18,768 bases of DNA from JBBKXP01 sp038251315 (GTDB lineage Bacteria; Pseudomonadota; Alphaproteobacteria; Rhodobacterales; Rhodobacteraceae): positions 1 to 18,768 of the forward strand of contig JBBSBK010000075.1 of assembly GCA_038251315.1 (NCBI GenBank), given 5' to 3'. Position 1 is the first letter of the stretch. Each line of letters opens with the position of its first letter. The notes beneath the pieces were generated by a model. It made no database searches. It had not been told where the DNA came from and worked only from the letters and a program-made list of their open reading frames with translations. The position numbers and the translations under genes are program-made. Below are positions 1 through 7,106 of this stretch, one piece after another.

Positions 1-763
1 AGCCGCCGACGACGCCGAAAGCCTTGCCCAGCGTCCCCTCGATCAACGTGATCCGGTCGGCCACACCGTCGCGTTCGCTGACGCCACCACCGCGCGGGCC
101 ATAGAGGCCAACACCGTGGACTTCGTCGAGGTACGTCATCGCGCCGTATTTTTCGGCCACTTCGACAATTTCGCGGATCGGGGCGATGTCGCCGTCCATC
201 GAATAGACCGATTCGAAGGCGACAATCTTGGGCGTGTTGGCAGGCAGGGCCTGCAACTTGGCCTCGAGGTCGGCCACGTCGTTGTGTTTCCACAGAACCT
301 TGGCCGCGCGGCTGTGCCGGATGCCTTCGATCATGCTCGCGTGGTTGCCCGCGTCCGACAGGATCACGCAACCGGGGATGCGCGACCCGAGTGTGGACAG
401 CGCCGCCCAGTTCGACACGTAGCCCGAGGTGAATAGCAGAGCAGCCTCTTTCCCGTGCAGGTCGGCCAATTCGCGTTCCAGCAACAGATGGTCGTGGGTC
501 GTGCCGGAAATGTTGCGGGTGCCCCCGGCCCCGGTGCCGGTGCGCTGCACCGCTTCGCACATCGCCGCGACCACGGTGGGGTGTTGGCCCATGCCAAGGT
601 AGTCGTTGGAACACCAGACCGTGACATCGCGCACACCGTCGCGCCCATGATTGGCGGCATGGGGAAACTTGCCGCATTTGCGCTCAAGCTCGGCAAAGTA
701 GCGATAGTTGCCTTCGGCCTTGAGGGTATCGAGCTGGGCGTTGAAGATGATGTCAAAGTCCAT
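1..763 (-). CDS. hemA: 5-aminolevulinate synthase, N-terminal 254 residues (partial, runs off left edge)
   Basis: HemA condenses glycine and succinyl-CoA to 5-aminolevulinate, the first committed step of tetrapyrrole synthesis; it is a cytosolic PLP enzyme of the alpha-oxoamine synthase family. Translating down from ATG 763-761 gives an uninterrupted frame beginning MDFDIIFNAQLDTLKAEGNY. It contains the family blocks GAGGTRNISG (glycine-rich), SDAGNHASMIEGIR, FESVYSMDGDIAPI and YLDEVHGVGLYGPRGGG. It ends just after the PLP-binding lysine block EGTLGKAFGVVGG, with Lys at about residue 247. Rhodobacter HemA is about 407 residues with Lys248, so about 60% of the gene is present and the C-terminus lies outside the window. 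The start codon overlaps the end of puhE by 11 nt, so hemA is the last gene seen in the bch-puh operon and its translation is probably coupled to puhE. No strong Shine-Dalgarno is visible, only a purine stretch (AAAGAAAG) about 11 nt upstream. Confidence 0.96.
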   Translation of the reverse strand, partial: MDFDIIFNAQLDTLKAEGNYRYFAELERKCGKFPHAANHGRDGVRDVTVWCSNDYLGMGQHPTVVAAMCEAVQRTGTGAGGTRNISGTTHDHLLLERELADLHGKEAALLFTSGYVSNWAALSTLGSRIPGCVILSDAGNHASMIEGIRHSRAAKVLWKHNDVADLEAKLQALPANTPKIVAFESVYSMDGDIAPIREIVEVAEKYGAMTYLDEVHGVGLYGPRGGGVSERDGVADRITLIEGTLGKAFGVVGG

Positions 764-1559
764 GGGTCTGTCTTTCTTTAGGGGTCATGGGTTTTGGCGC
801 AGGCAACATCCAGCGCCAGAGTTTCGCGTCAGGCAGCGGCACTACCATCAGCCAGTGTTCGATCAGGGCCAGCACCGCAAGGGCTGTCAGCAAGGCAAAA
901 CCGGTCGTCGCGCCGTCGTGCGGGGCCGACCAGAGCCGTTCAGCGCAGACCGCCAGCGTCCCTGTCAACGCGGTGATCGCGATGGGAAAAGCTGCGGTGA
1001 CGGGGCCGCGCCGGAAGTAGGATTTAAGGTGGGCCAACGGGGCGGGCACAAATTCGAGGTTGATCCGGGGGACGCCGAAGAACAGGTTCAGTTTCGCCGT
1101 GATCCGCGCCCCGAACAACAGAAGATAGGTGTAAAGCGCGATCTGGTTTTCCGCGTTCAGCGACACCGTAAGAAGGAAGAGCAAGCCCAGAACCAACAGC
1201 AGTTCGTGGTGCGCCACAGTGCCGAAGGCCCGCCAGAACCGAGGCGCACCGCGGAACCCCGGCGGACAGTCGCTGCGTTCCGGCCCGGTCACGACACCGG
1301 ACAGAAACGCCAATTCAATCCAGCCCCAGATCGCCAACGCTCCGAGGAACCCGATGTAGGCTCCGTGGATCGTCGGTGCCGCCAGCGACGCGGCCACTGC
1401 CGCGACGCCCAAAGCCAGCAATGGCAGTGCCAGCGCCACCAGCCAGCCATGCGCCACCCCGCCCCGCCGGTCGGCGAAACGCACCGCCAGCAGGATCGCC
1501 CCGGTGGCGAACCACCAGACGAATAAGGCAAACAGGGCGGCGATCCAGGGCGAGGTCAT
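753..1559 (-). CDS. puhE: Putative photosynthetic complex assembly protein PuhE (DUF3623 family)
   Basis: This is a 268-residue, strongly hydrophobic inner-membrane protein with several predicted membrane spans. Examples are the N-terminal WIAALFALFVWWFATGAILL, the stretch near residues 35-65, and the leucine-rich ELLLVLGLLFLL stretch. The sequence and its place between acsF and hemA match the PuhE/DUF3623 family, found only in phototrophic proteobacteria. In Rhodobacter capsulatus PuhE (orf274) affects reaction-centre and light-harvesting assembly and bacteriochlorophyll levels; its biochemical role is not established. A conserved-looking segment, ITAKLNLFFGVPRINLEFVP, lies in the second half, as in family members. 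The ATG at 1559 overlaps the acsF stop (ATGA) and its own stop lies 11 nt inside hemA, so it is embedded in a translationally coupled string. The length agrees with the family. Confidence 0.93.
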   Translation of the reverse strand: MTSPWIAALFALFVWWFATGAILLAVRFADRRGGVAHGWLVALALPLLALGVAAVAASLAAPTIHGAYIGFLGALAIWGWIELAFLSGVVTGPERSDCPPGFRGAPRFWRAFGTVAHHELLLVLGLLFLLTVSLNAENQIALYTYLLLFGARITAKLNLFFGVPRINLEFVPAPLAHLKSYFRRGPVTAAFPIAITALTGTLAVCAERLWSAPHDGATTGFALLTALAVLALIEHWLMVVPLPDAKLWRWMLPAPKPMTPKERQTHGL

Positions 1560-2695
1560 CAGTAAGCAGGCTCCATCACCGAGGTTGCGGGAACCTGCGT
1601 TTTGATCGCTGGGATGGTGAACAGGCTGACGAAGGCCATCGCCGCCTTGGCCATGCCGCCAAAACGCGTCAGCGTCCCGCCGATCCCGCCCTTGGCGCGG
1701 CCACGGGCCACCTGACGGTTTGCCAGTTCAAGTTTATTCAGGCCGGGCAGCCAGCGCCGATGGTCGATATCAAGCATCATTGGGAACACTTGGGTCGAGA
1801 TGTCCGAGGTCTTGCGGAACACTTCCTGCCCATACCACGCCGGATCGACGCCCAGCGCCTTGTGGAACAGCGGACGCTGATGGTCGCGGATCCACATGGT
1901 TGAAAACACCGCGGTGAGGAAAAACTTAATCCAGAGCTTGTTGACGAAACTGGTGGTCAGCTTCGGGTCCGTGCGCATCAGCAGGGCAAACGCCTCGCCA
2001 TGCGAAAACTCGTCGTTGCACCACTCGCGGAACCATTTGAAGATCGGGTGGAACCGGTGTTCGGGATGCGCCTCGAGGTGGCGATAGATCGTGATGTAGC
2101 GGGCATAGCCGATCTTTTCCGACAGGTAAGTCGCATAGTAGATGAATTTCGGTTGGAAATAGGTGTATTTCTTGGCCTTGGTCAGGAACCCCAGATTGAC
2201 GGCGATCCCGGCCTCGCGCAGGGCATCGTTGATGAATCCGGCATGTCGGGCCTCGTCACGCGCCATCAGTTGGAACAGCGTGGTCACGTCCTTGTTGGAC
2301 CCACGCCGTTTCATTTCCTTGTACAGCACGCAGCCTGAAAATTCGGCGGTGCAGGACGACACGAGAAAGTCGATGAATTCCTTGCGCAGCCCCGGCTCCA
2401 TCCCGGCCCAGTCCACGTCATCCCAGTCGGCGTTCTTTTTGAAGTGGCCCTTGTTGGGGTCCGACTGCATCCGCGCGATCAGGGCGTCCCAGTCGGCGCG
2501 CACCGGGGTGACGTCGATGGCATCCATCTTGTCGAAATCGGTGGTGTAGAACCGTGGCGTCAGCAGGGTGTTCTGCATCGCCAGATCGGTCGCCGCCTCG
2601 CTGCTGGCGATATCGGGCAGCGCCTCTTGCAAGGCGATCGCCTCTTCGGCGGTTGCGGCCTCGGACGAGTGGGTCGCTTTTGCGTGGGCGTTCAT
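1559..2695 (-). CDS. acsF: Oxygen-dependent Mg-protoporphyrin IX monomethyl ester cyclase (aerobic cyclase)
   Basis: AcsF forms the isocyclic ring E of (bacterio)chlorophyll, converting Mg-protoporphyrin IX 13-monomethyl ester to divinyl-protochlorophyllide using O2 and reductant. The 378-residue product has the ferritin-like di-iron signature: a Glu in AEFSGCVLYKEMKRRG, then LMARDEARHAGF (the DExRH motif), and later EWCNDEFSHGEAFAL with a second Glu/His pair. The region TPRFYTTDFDKMDAIDVTP near residues 46-65 is typical of AcsF N-termini. The ATG at 2695 overlaps the stop of the upstream 98-residue ORF (ATGA) and the acsF stop overlaps puhE ATG. Its presence shows that ring E can be made with oxygen as the oxidant. 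The anaerobic radical-SAM enzyme BchE is not in this window, though it could be elsewhere. Confidence 0.98.
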   Translation of the reverse strand: MNAHAKATHSSEAATAEEAIALQEALPDIASSEAATDLAMQNTLLTPRFYTTDFDKMDAIDVTPVRADWDALIARMQSDPNKGHFKKNADWDDVDWAGMEPGLRKEFIDFLVSSCTAEFSGCVLYKEMKRRGSNKDVTTLFQLMARDEARHAGFINDALREAGIAVNLGFLTKAKKYTYFQPKFIYYATYLSEKIGYARYITIYRHLEAHPEHRFHPIFKWFREWCNDEFSHGEAFALLMRTDPKLTTSFVNKLWIKFFLTAVFSTMWIRDHQRPLFHKALGVDPAWYGQEVFRKTSDISTQVFPMMLDIDHRRWLPGLNKLELANRQVARGRAKGGIGGTLTRFGGMAKAAMAFVSLFTIPAIKTQVPATSVMEPAY

Positions 2696-2988
2696 GTCAG
2701 CACCTCGTCGCTAAAAGAAAATTCGCACAGTTCCATGAATTCGAAATCGCCGGTGGCGCGAGTCCACAACTGCTCGATCTTGCTGGCGCGGGTGATGATG
2801 GCGGTGCGGTCCTGTTCGACGACCTCGCCATACGGCGCCATGATCTCGGCGCCCAGCACCTGCACGGTGTCGCCGGGGTTGATCGTAGCCCCGTTGTTGA
2901 ATTTTACGTGCGCCGACAGTTCTTCGAACCGGTGGCTGACCGTGACGGTGCAGGGCGCGGTTTCGCGGGTTCTTGTAAGCAGTCCCAT
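2692..2988 (-). CDS. Small conserved photosynthesis-cluster protein of unknown function (98 aa)
   Basis: This is a 98-residue soluble-looking protein with no signal peptide or membrane segment. The middle reads as beta-rich, with the block SHRFEELSAHVKFNNGATIN, then PGDTVQVLGAEI, then PYGEVVEQDRTAIITRAS, and an aromatic/acidic tail (WTRATGDFEFMELCEFSF). From memory of purple-bacterial clusters, a gene of this kind commonly sits between puhC and acsF, but no function is assigned that I know of. It occupies roughly the place of R. capsulatus puhD (orf55), but I do not recognise it as PuhD and give no symbol. The ATG at 2988 has an AAAGGGAA Shine-Dalgarno about 10 nt upstream. The stop overlaps acsF ATG (ATGA), suggesting coupled synthesis with the cyclase. 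A role as a cyclase accessory or assembly factor is inference from position only. Confidence 0.85.
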   Translation of the reverse strand: MGLLTRTRETAPCTVTVSHRFEELSAHVKFNNGATINPGDTVQVLGAEIMAPYGEVVEQDRTAIITRASKIEQLWTRATGDFEFMELCEFSFSDEVLT

Positions 2989-3047
2989 GTCTTAGTTCCC
3001 TTTCAGACGTGGCCGGTGGATGGCTAATCTACAGGCAGTTGCAGGTT

Positions 3048-3506
3048 TCAGTTCAGCAGGCGGTCAAAGGCGGCTACGTTGTCGGACCCGTAGCCGAGAA
3101 ACTCTGCCGACCAACCGATGGAATCGTCAATTATGGCGACCGCGCCGTTTTCACGGCGGACCAGGCGGATGGGGGTGTCGGGGGCGACGTTGGCGACAAG
3201 CCGGGCGCGGTAAACGGCCATCCCCATGACGCCGATGAACCCGTCCTTGGGCGTCGACGACAGACCAAGGATCGCGCCGTTTTCATCCAGCACCTGATAA
3301 AAGGTGTTTTCGATCTGGTTAAAGGCGATCATCCGTTCGGCCACGATGGGCGAGTCTTTCACGACACCGACGTTGGGCCGCCCGGTAACCTGGGCAAAGG
3401 TCACGATGGCAACGGCCCCGGCCATCAGGGCGAACATCGCCTTGACCAGAAACGCGGGCACCATTTCCTTTTCGGGGTGATGCATCGAGGGGGTCAGGTC
3501 AGTCAT
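3048..3506 (-). CDS. puhC: Photosynthetic complex assembly protein PuhC
   Basis: This is a 152-residue protein with a short cytoplasmic N-terminus (MTDLTPSMHHPEKEMVP), one membrane span at about residues 18-40 (AFLVKAMFALMAGAVAIVTF) and a periplasmic domain of about 110 residues, as in PuhC. The family is required for normal reaction centre-LH1 assembly and core organisation in Rhodobacter; the R. capsulatus protein (orf162b) has 162 residues. Recognisable C-terminal blocks are VLDENGAILGLSSTPKDGFIG, NGAVAIIDDSIGWSAEFLGYG and a final FDRLLN. The start is 5 nt after the puhB stop, so the genes are probably coupled. A 59-nt gap follows before the 98-residue ORF. The identification rests on both sequence pattern and the puhA-puhB-puhC order. 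Confidence 0.94.
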   Translation of the reverse strand: MTDLTPSMHHPEKEMVPAFLVKAMFALMAGAVAIVTFAQVTGRPNVGVVKDSPIVAERMIAFNQIENTFYQVLDENGAILGLSSTPKDGFIGVMGMAVYRARLVANVAPDTPIRLVRRENGAVAIIDDSIGWSAEFLGYGSDNVAAFDRLLN

Positions 3507-3511
3507 TGTGT

Positions 3512-4153
3512 CTACTCCGCTGCGACGGCGTGGCCGTCGATGGCCGTGTCGATCCGGCCGATGATGGGTTGGGCGATACGGGTTTCCGCCGCCTCTGCAA
3601 AGATCGCGGCCACGGCTGCCGCGTCAGGAATGCAGCGCAGAGCCGGTTGCACTGGGTTCATGTGCCAGGGCCGGATATGCGGCCATGTCAGGATGTAGGA
3701 GAGGCGCGTGTCACCGATCAGTTCGAACGCCAGTGTTCCGGTGCCACCCTCGCGGGCATCGAGCGAGGCGTTGCCGATACAGGTATAGGGCAGGTTCAGC
3801 GTCATCGTCAGCGCCGCGCCGATCCGCATGCCGACCCGCTTGTTCGTGAGCGTGTAAACCGTGGCGCGGGCCTGCACATAGGCGACAAGATAGATCAGGC
3901 CGCAGGCGACGGCACCGATCAGCAGGAACGGGATGGCGTGGGCCAGGGCCGTCAGGGTATCGACAGAGGTCGCTGACACGCCCGCCCGCCAGATCGCCAG
4001 CAGGCCAAAGTATCCGGCGACCCAGCGGATCGCCAATGCTTCGCGGGCCAACTTTGCCGCGACCGGGCTGCCTTGCCACAGGATGTGTTCACCCGCTGGC
4101 AGGGCTTCGGGCAATCCGCGGATCGGCTCGAACTTGAAATCGTCATGGCTCAT
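3512..4153 (-). CDS. puhB: Photosynthetic complex assembly protein PuhB
   Basis: PuhB is an inner-membrane protein that promotes reaction-centre assembly in R. capsulatus. I chose ATG 4153 (MSHDDFKFEPIRGLPEALPAGE) rather than the longer open frame up to 4231. It has GGGGA 7 nt upstream and gives 213 residues, close to the 214 of R. capsulatus orf214, and the longer version would overlap puhA. After a soluble N-terminus (GEHILWQGSP near residue 21) come hydrophobic segments at about residues 45-62 and 72-95. A bacterial PH-like region (ATVYTLTNKRVGMRIGAALT, then LPYTCIGNASLDAREGGTGTLAFELIG) and an IRPWHMNPVQPALRCIPDA segment follow, with a conserved-looking C-terminus. The stop is 5 nt before puhC. 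It is separated from puhA by 58 nt containing a small hairpin. Confidence 0.95.
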   Translation of the reverse strand: MSHDDFKFEPIRGLPEALPAGEHILWQGSPVAAKLAREALAIRWVAGYFGLLAIWRAGVSATSVDTLTALAHAIPFLLIGAVACGLIYLVAYVQARATVYTLTNKRVGMRIGAALTMTLNLPYTCIGNASLDAREGGTGTLAFELIGDTRLSYILTWPHIRPWHMNPVQPALRCIPDAAAVAAIFAEAAETRIAQPIIGRIDTAIDGHAVAAE

Positions 4154-4160
4154 CTTGATG

Positions 4161-4165
4161 TCCCC
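4161..4165 (-). promoter_or_regulatory. Ribosome binding site deciding the puhB start
   Basis: Read on the minus strand this is GGGGA, 7 nt before ATG 4153. It supports the 213-residue PuhB over the longer frame that begins inside the 3' end of puhA. Confidence 0.75.
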
Positions 4166-4181
4166 ATTTGGTTCAGGACGA

Positions 4182-4198
4182 CCCGCTGGCGAGGCGGG
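4182..4198 (-). other. Intercistronic hairpin between puhA and puhB
   Basis: A CCCGC stem pairs with GCGGG across a 7-nt loop (minus-strand loop CTCGCCA). It lies 13 nt after the puhA stop and 28 nt before the puhB start. No U-run follows, so it is not a classical terminator. It could act as an RNA stability or processing element that lets puhA message outnumber the assembly genes, but that is inference. A 5-bp GC stem can arise by chance in DNA this GC-rich. Confidence 0.35.
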
Positions 4199-4211
4199 CC
4201 GCAGTTGCTTT

Positions 4212-4967
4212 TCAGGCGTTGCCGGCACCATACATCGCGCCGCCGGCGACGTAGGCGGTGATCTTGTCCTCTTCCAGAACGGTCACCAGATCGGCGATCC
4301 GGGTCGTCGGGATGCCGGTAAAGTTGTGGCCCCGCAGCGCCTGAACGGTCACCCGGTCAGACTGGATGCGGGCCAGGTTGATTGGCAGCATTCGAGTCTG
4401 CCCGCTGCCTTCCGGGTTCAGATCGACGGTCAGATAGCGGACCAGTTGTTCGGGAACGTCGACCCAGATGTCGATGATCCGTCCGACCACTTCGCCATCG
4501 CCGCCGACCACCGGTTTGCCACGAGGATCGCGCCCGCCCGACACACGGAATTCCGACAGGCTGGACAGCGGGCGCAGTTTCGGATGCCCATGCGCATCAA
4601 GTTCAGGCATGTCGCGGCGCGGCGCCCAGGCGGCGGGTCCAACCCCGTCGGCCATCGCGTTGCCGGTCGGCACATAGGGCGACCCGGCAGCGCGTGACGA
4701 GGCCGCGAGGGCAAGGTCGTCACGATCGCCGCGCTGGCGCGACGGCACGATCACGTCGCCCCGGCCATGTGGGAGGTTGAACGTCTTGTCCGCCGGAACC
4801 GAAAACAGGCCCTGCACCGGCACACCCTTGCCTTCGTCCCGCAGCGGATAACCTTCGCGCATGCCTTCTGTTTGCAGGTAGTAGATCAGCCCGGCGAAAA
4901 ATATCCAGAACATCCAGATCGCCAGACTGGCCAGATCGAAATTTCCAAAAAAGTGAACGCCAACCAT
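4212..4967 (-). CDS. puhA: Photosynthetic reaction centre H subunit
   Basis: PuhA is the H subunit of the purple bacterial reaction centre. It has one N-terminal transmembrane helix and a large cytoplasmic PRC-barrel domain that covers the quinone side of L and M and guides protons to QB. The 251-residue product begins MVGVHFFGNFDLASLAIWMF, with the helix continuing through WIFFAGLIYYLQTEGMREGYP (typical of H subunits). It has the cytoplasmic landmarks GLFSVPADKTFNLPHGRG and then PRRDMPELDAHGHPKLRPLS, followed by the PRC-barrel core (GRDPRGKPVVGGDGEVVG, DIWVDVPEQLVRYLTVDLNP, MLPINLARI). ATG 4967 has AAAGGAG about 6 nt upstream, one of the strongest ribosome sites in the operon, which suits a structural protein needed in quantity. 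It lies 20 nt after lhaA. Confidence 0.98.
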   Translation of the reverse strand: MVGVHFFGNFDLASLAIWMFWIFFAGLIYYLQTEGMREGYPLRDEGKGVPVQGLFSVPADKTFNLPHGRGDVIVPSRQRGDRDDLALAASSRAAGSPYVPTGNAMADGVGPAAWAPRRDMPELDAHGHPKLRPLSSLSEFRVSGGRDPRGKPVVGGDGEVVGRIIDIWVDVPEQLVRYLTVDLNPEGSGQTRMLPINLARIQSDRVTVQALRGHNFTGIPTTRIADLVTVLEEDKITAYVAGGAMYGAGNA

Positions 4968-4986
4968 GATGGTCTCCTTTACGTGG

Positions 4987-6417
4987 TCAGGTGGGAAATT
5001 CGGACAGTTCGAGCCTGACCGGATTTTGGGTTTCTAGGGCCTTGGTGCGCACCAGCGGGCCAAGGACGACGAGGGTGATGAAAAGCAGAGCGATTTCCAG
5101 TTGGTAAACCGCCGAATAGCCCGTGGCGGGGCTGGACAGCGCCTGCCCCAAATGGCCGCTGGTCGCCGCGTGGCTGACCAGATCGCGCAAGCTGCCGCCG
5201 ACAAAGATCGACAGACCCGCCGCCGTTGCCTGCGCTGCGCCCCAGACGCCAAGGGCCAGGCCGCGCCCGGCTGCTCCGGTCACCTTGACCGTCATCGCCG
5301 CTGTCAGCGTCGATACCGCGAAAAGGCCGCCGCCAAGCCCGATCAGGGCGGCCCCGGCAAAGAACATCACCGGCGATTGCAGAGGTCCGGCAAAGATCAC
5401 CGCCGTGAATGCCGCGATGCCGAACAGGATGCCGCGCCCGGCCATCCGGAACGGGTCGATACCGCCTGCCAGCCACCGCGCCGCCAGCCCCAGACCGACC
5501 AGCGCCCCGCACGACCACATCGCCGTCAGCAGGGTGGTCGCCGACACCGACAGCCCGAGGATTTCGCCGCCATAGGGTTCGAGCAGCACGTCTTGCATGT
5601 TGAACGCCATCGTCCCGAAGAAGATCACCGCGACCAGCCGCACCACGTTGGTTTCGCGGGTGAAATCGGCCCAGGCCTCAAGGAAGATCGGGCGTTCGGC
5701 ATTGCGTTCGTCCTTGGTCATGGGCGACATCTTTTCCTGTTTCCACAGGGCAATGATATTCAGGATCATGGTGACCACCGCCGCCCCTTGCACCACCTGC
5801 ACCAGCCGCAGGGCGCTGTAATCGCGCAGCAGCGTGCCGATGATGAGCGCCGAGAGGCCCATGCCAAGCAGGTACATCACATAGAGCAGCGACACGACTT
5901 TGGTCCGGGTTTCTTCGGTCGCACGATCAGCGGCCAGCGCCAGCCCGGCGGTTTGGGTCATGTGCATGCCAAGGCCCGTCAGCAAGAACGCCAACGCTGC
6001 TGCCGCCTGCCCAAAATCGCCCGCGTCGATCGCACTGTCGCCCGCCAGCACCAGCAGGGCCATCGGCATGATCGCCAGCCCGCCGAATTGCCACAGCGTG
6101 CCAAACCACAGATATGGCACCCGTTTCCAGCCAATGGCCGAGCGGTAGTTGTCCGATTGAAACCCCAGAAGGGCACGAAACGGCGCGATCAGCACCGGGA
6201 TCGCGATCATCGCAGCGACGATGGTGGCGGGCACCGACAGTTCGACGATCATCACCCGGTTCAGCGTCCCAAGCAGCATGACACCAGCCATCCCGACAGA
6301 AATCTGGAAAAGCGAAAGGCGCAAAAGCTGCATCAGCGGCAACCCTTGGGAGGCTGCGTCGGCAAAAGGCAGCGCCCGTGTGGTCAGTTTGCGCAAGGCG
6401 TTCGCGCGAAAGATCAT
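4987..6417 (-). CDS. lhaA: LH1 assembly protein LhaA (BCH/PucC family, MFS fold)
   Basis: This is a 476-residue polytopic membrane protein with about a dozen hydrophobic segments, related to PucC and to the MFS superfamily. Family landmarks include LLRLSLFQISVGMAGVMLLG, TLNRVMIVELSVPATIVA, PVLIAPFRALLGFQSDNYRS, AIGWKRVPYLWFGTLWQFGG, and LTGLGMHMTQTAGLALAADR with ATEETRTKVVSLLYVMYLLG. In R. capsulatus LhaA (orf F1696), encoded between bchM and puhA, is needed for efficient light-harvesting 1 assembly, probably by delivering bacteriochlorophyll or aiding insertion at the translocon. The ATG at 6417 overlaps the bchM stop (ATGA). PucC itself is similar, but PucC genes sit with pucBA; the bchM-lhaA-puhA order fixes the assignment as LhaA. 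Confidence 0.95.
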   Translation of the reverse strand: MIFRANALRKLTTRALPFADAASQGLPLMQLLRLSLFQISVGMAGVMLLGTLNRVMIVELSVPATIVAAMIAIPVLIAPFRALLGFQSDNYRSAIGWKRVPYLWFGTLWQFGGLAIMPMALLVLAGDSAIDAGDFGQAAAALAFLLTGLGMHMTQTAGLALAADRATEETRTKVVSLLYVMYLLGMGLSALIIGTLLRDYSALRLVQVVQGAAVVTMILNIIALWKQEKMSPMTKDERNAERPIFLEAWADFTRETNVVRLVAVIFFGTMAFNMQDVLLEPYGGEILGLSVSATTLLTAMWSCGALVGLGLAARWLAGGIDPFRMAGRGILFGIAAFTAVIFAGPLQSPVMFFAGAALIGLGGGLFAVSTLTAAMTVKVTGAAGRGLALGVWGAAQATAAGLSIFVGGSLRDLVSHAATSGHLGQALSSPATGYSAVYQLEIALLFITLVVLGPLVRTKALETQNPVRLELSEFPT

Positions 6418-7106
6418 GATGGGCGTCCTTCAAACGACAAGGCAGCAGAGAAATAGAACCCCGACTTGACCTGCCCGACTTCCCGCAGGGCACCTTTTGA
6501 CCCGGACTGGCGCAGCGCGTCGGCAATCGCCACGGTCGTCTGCGGGACCATCACCGGCGAACGATCAGCACGCGGAAACAGTTTGCCGATCCGCCACATC
6601 GCCATCAACGCGGGCGTACGCGGTGCAACGGTGAACACGAAACGCCCGGTCAGGCGCGGGGCCATGCCGGTCAGGATCGCGGCAAGGTCGGCGGCGCGGT
6701 AATAGATCATCGAATCCATCGCGACGATGTAGTCGAATTGGCCCAAGGCGGGGTCGGTCATATCCCCGGCTTTCCACGTGATCCGGTCGGCCAACGCGGC
6801 GGGCGTGCGTCGCGCTGCGATGTCGATCAGCGCGGGGGCGATGTCGATGGCGACGACTTGCGCCCCGCGTTCGGCCAGAATGGTCGCCAGCGCCCCGGTG
6901 CCGCAACCGGCATCCAGCACACGGCAGCCGCGCAGATCGTCGGGCAGTTGCGCCAGCAGCAGCGCGCGCATCCGGTCACGCCCGGCCCGCACGGTTGCGC
7001 GGATGCCGGAGACGGGGGCGTCAGACGTCAGCCGCTCCCACGTTTGGGTCGCGGTGCGGTCGAAATAGGTTTCGACCCGGTCACGTGTGGCAGCGTAGTC
7101 GGACAT
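6414..7106 (-). CDS. bchM: Mg-protoporphyrin IX O-methyltransferase
   Basis: BchM transfers a methyl group from S-adenosylmethionine to the 13-propionate of Mg-protoporphyrin IX, giving the substrate of AcsF. The 230-residue class I methyltransferase has SAM motif I at about residues 63-71 (VLDAGCGTG), the acidic strand-2 end VVAIDIAP, and later blocks ITWKAGDM, FDYIVAMDSMIYY and GRFVFTVAPRTPALM typical of BchM. I place the start at ATG 7106 (MSDYAATRDRVETYFD). It shares its A with the bchL stop (TGATG), and an in-frame TTG one codon upstream is less likely. The stop overlaps lhaA ATG. The length matches Rhodobacter BchM (about 224-230 aa). Confidence 0.97.
   Translation of the reverse strand: MSDYAATRDRVETYFDRTATQTWERLTSDAPVSGIRATVRAGRDRMRALLLAQLPDDLRGCRVLDAGCGTGALATILAERGAQVVAIDIAPALIDIAARRTPAALADRITWKAGDMTDPALGQFDYIVAMDSMIYYRAADLAAILTGMAPRLTGRFVFTVAPRTPALMAMWRIGKLFPRADRSPVMVPQTTVAIADALRQSGSKGALREVGQVKSGFYFSAALSFEGRPS

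Noticed and set aside
4154..4231. N-terminal extension of puhB into puhA
   Set aside because: ATG 4153 has GGGGA 7 nt upstream and yields 213 residues, as expected for PuhB.
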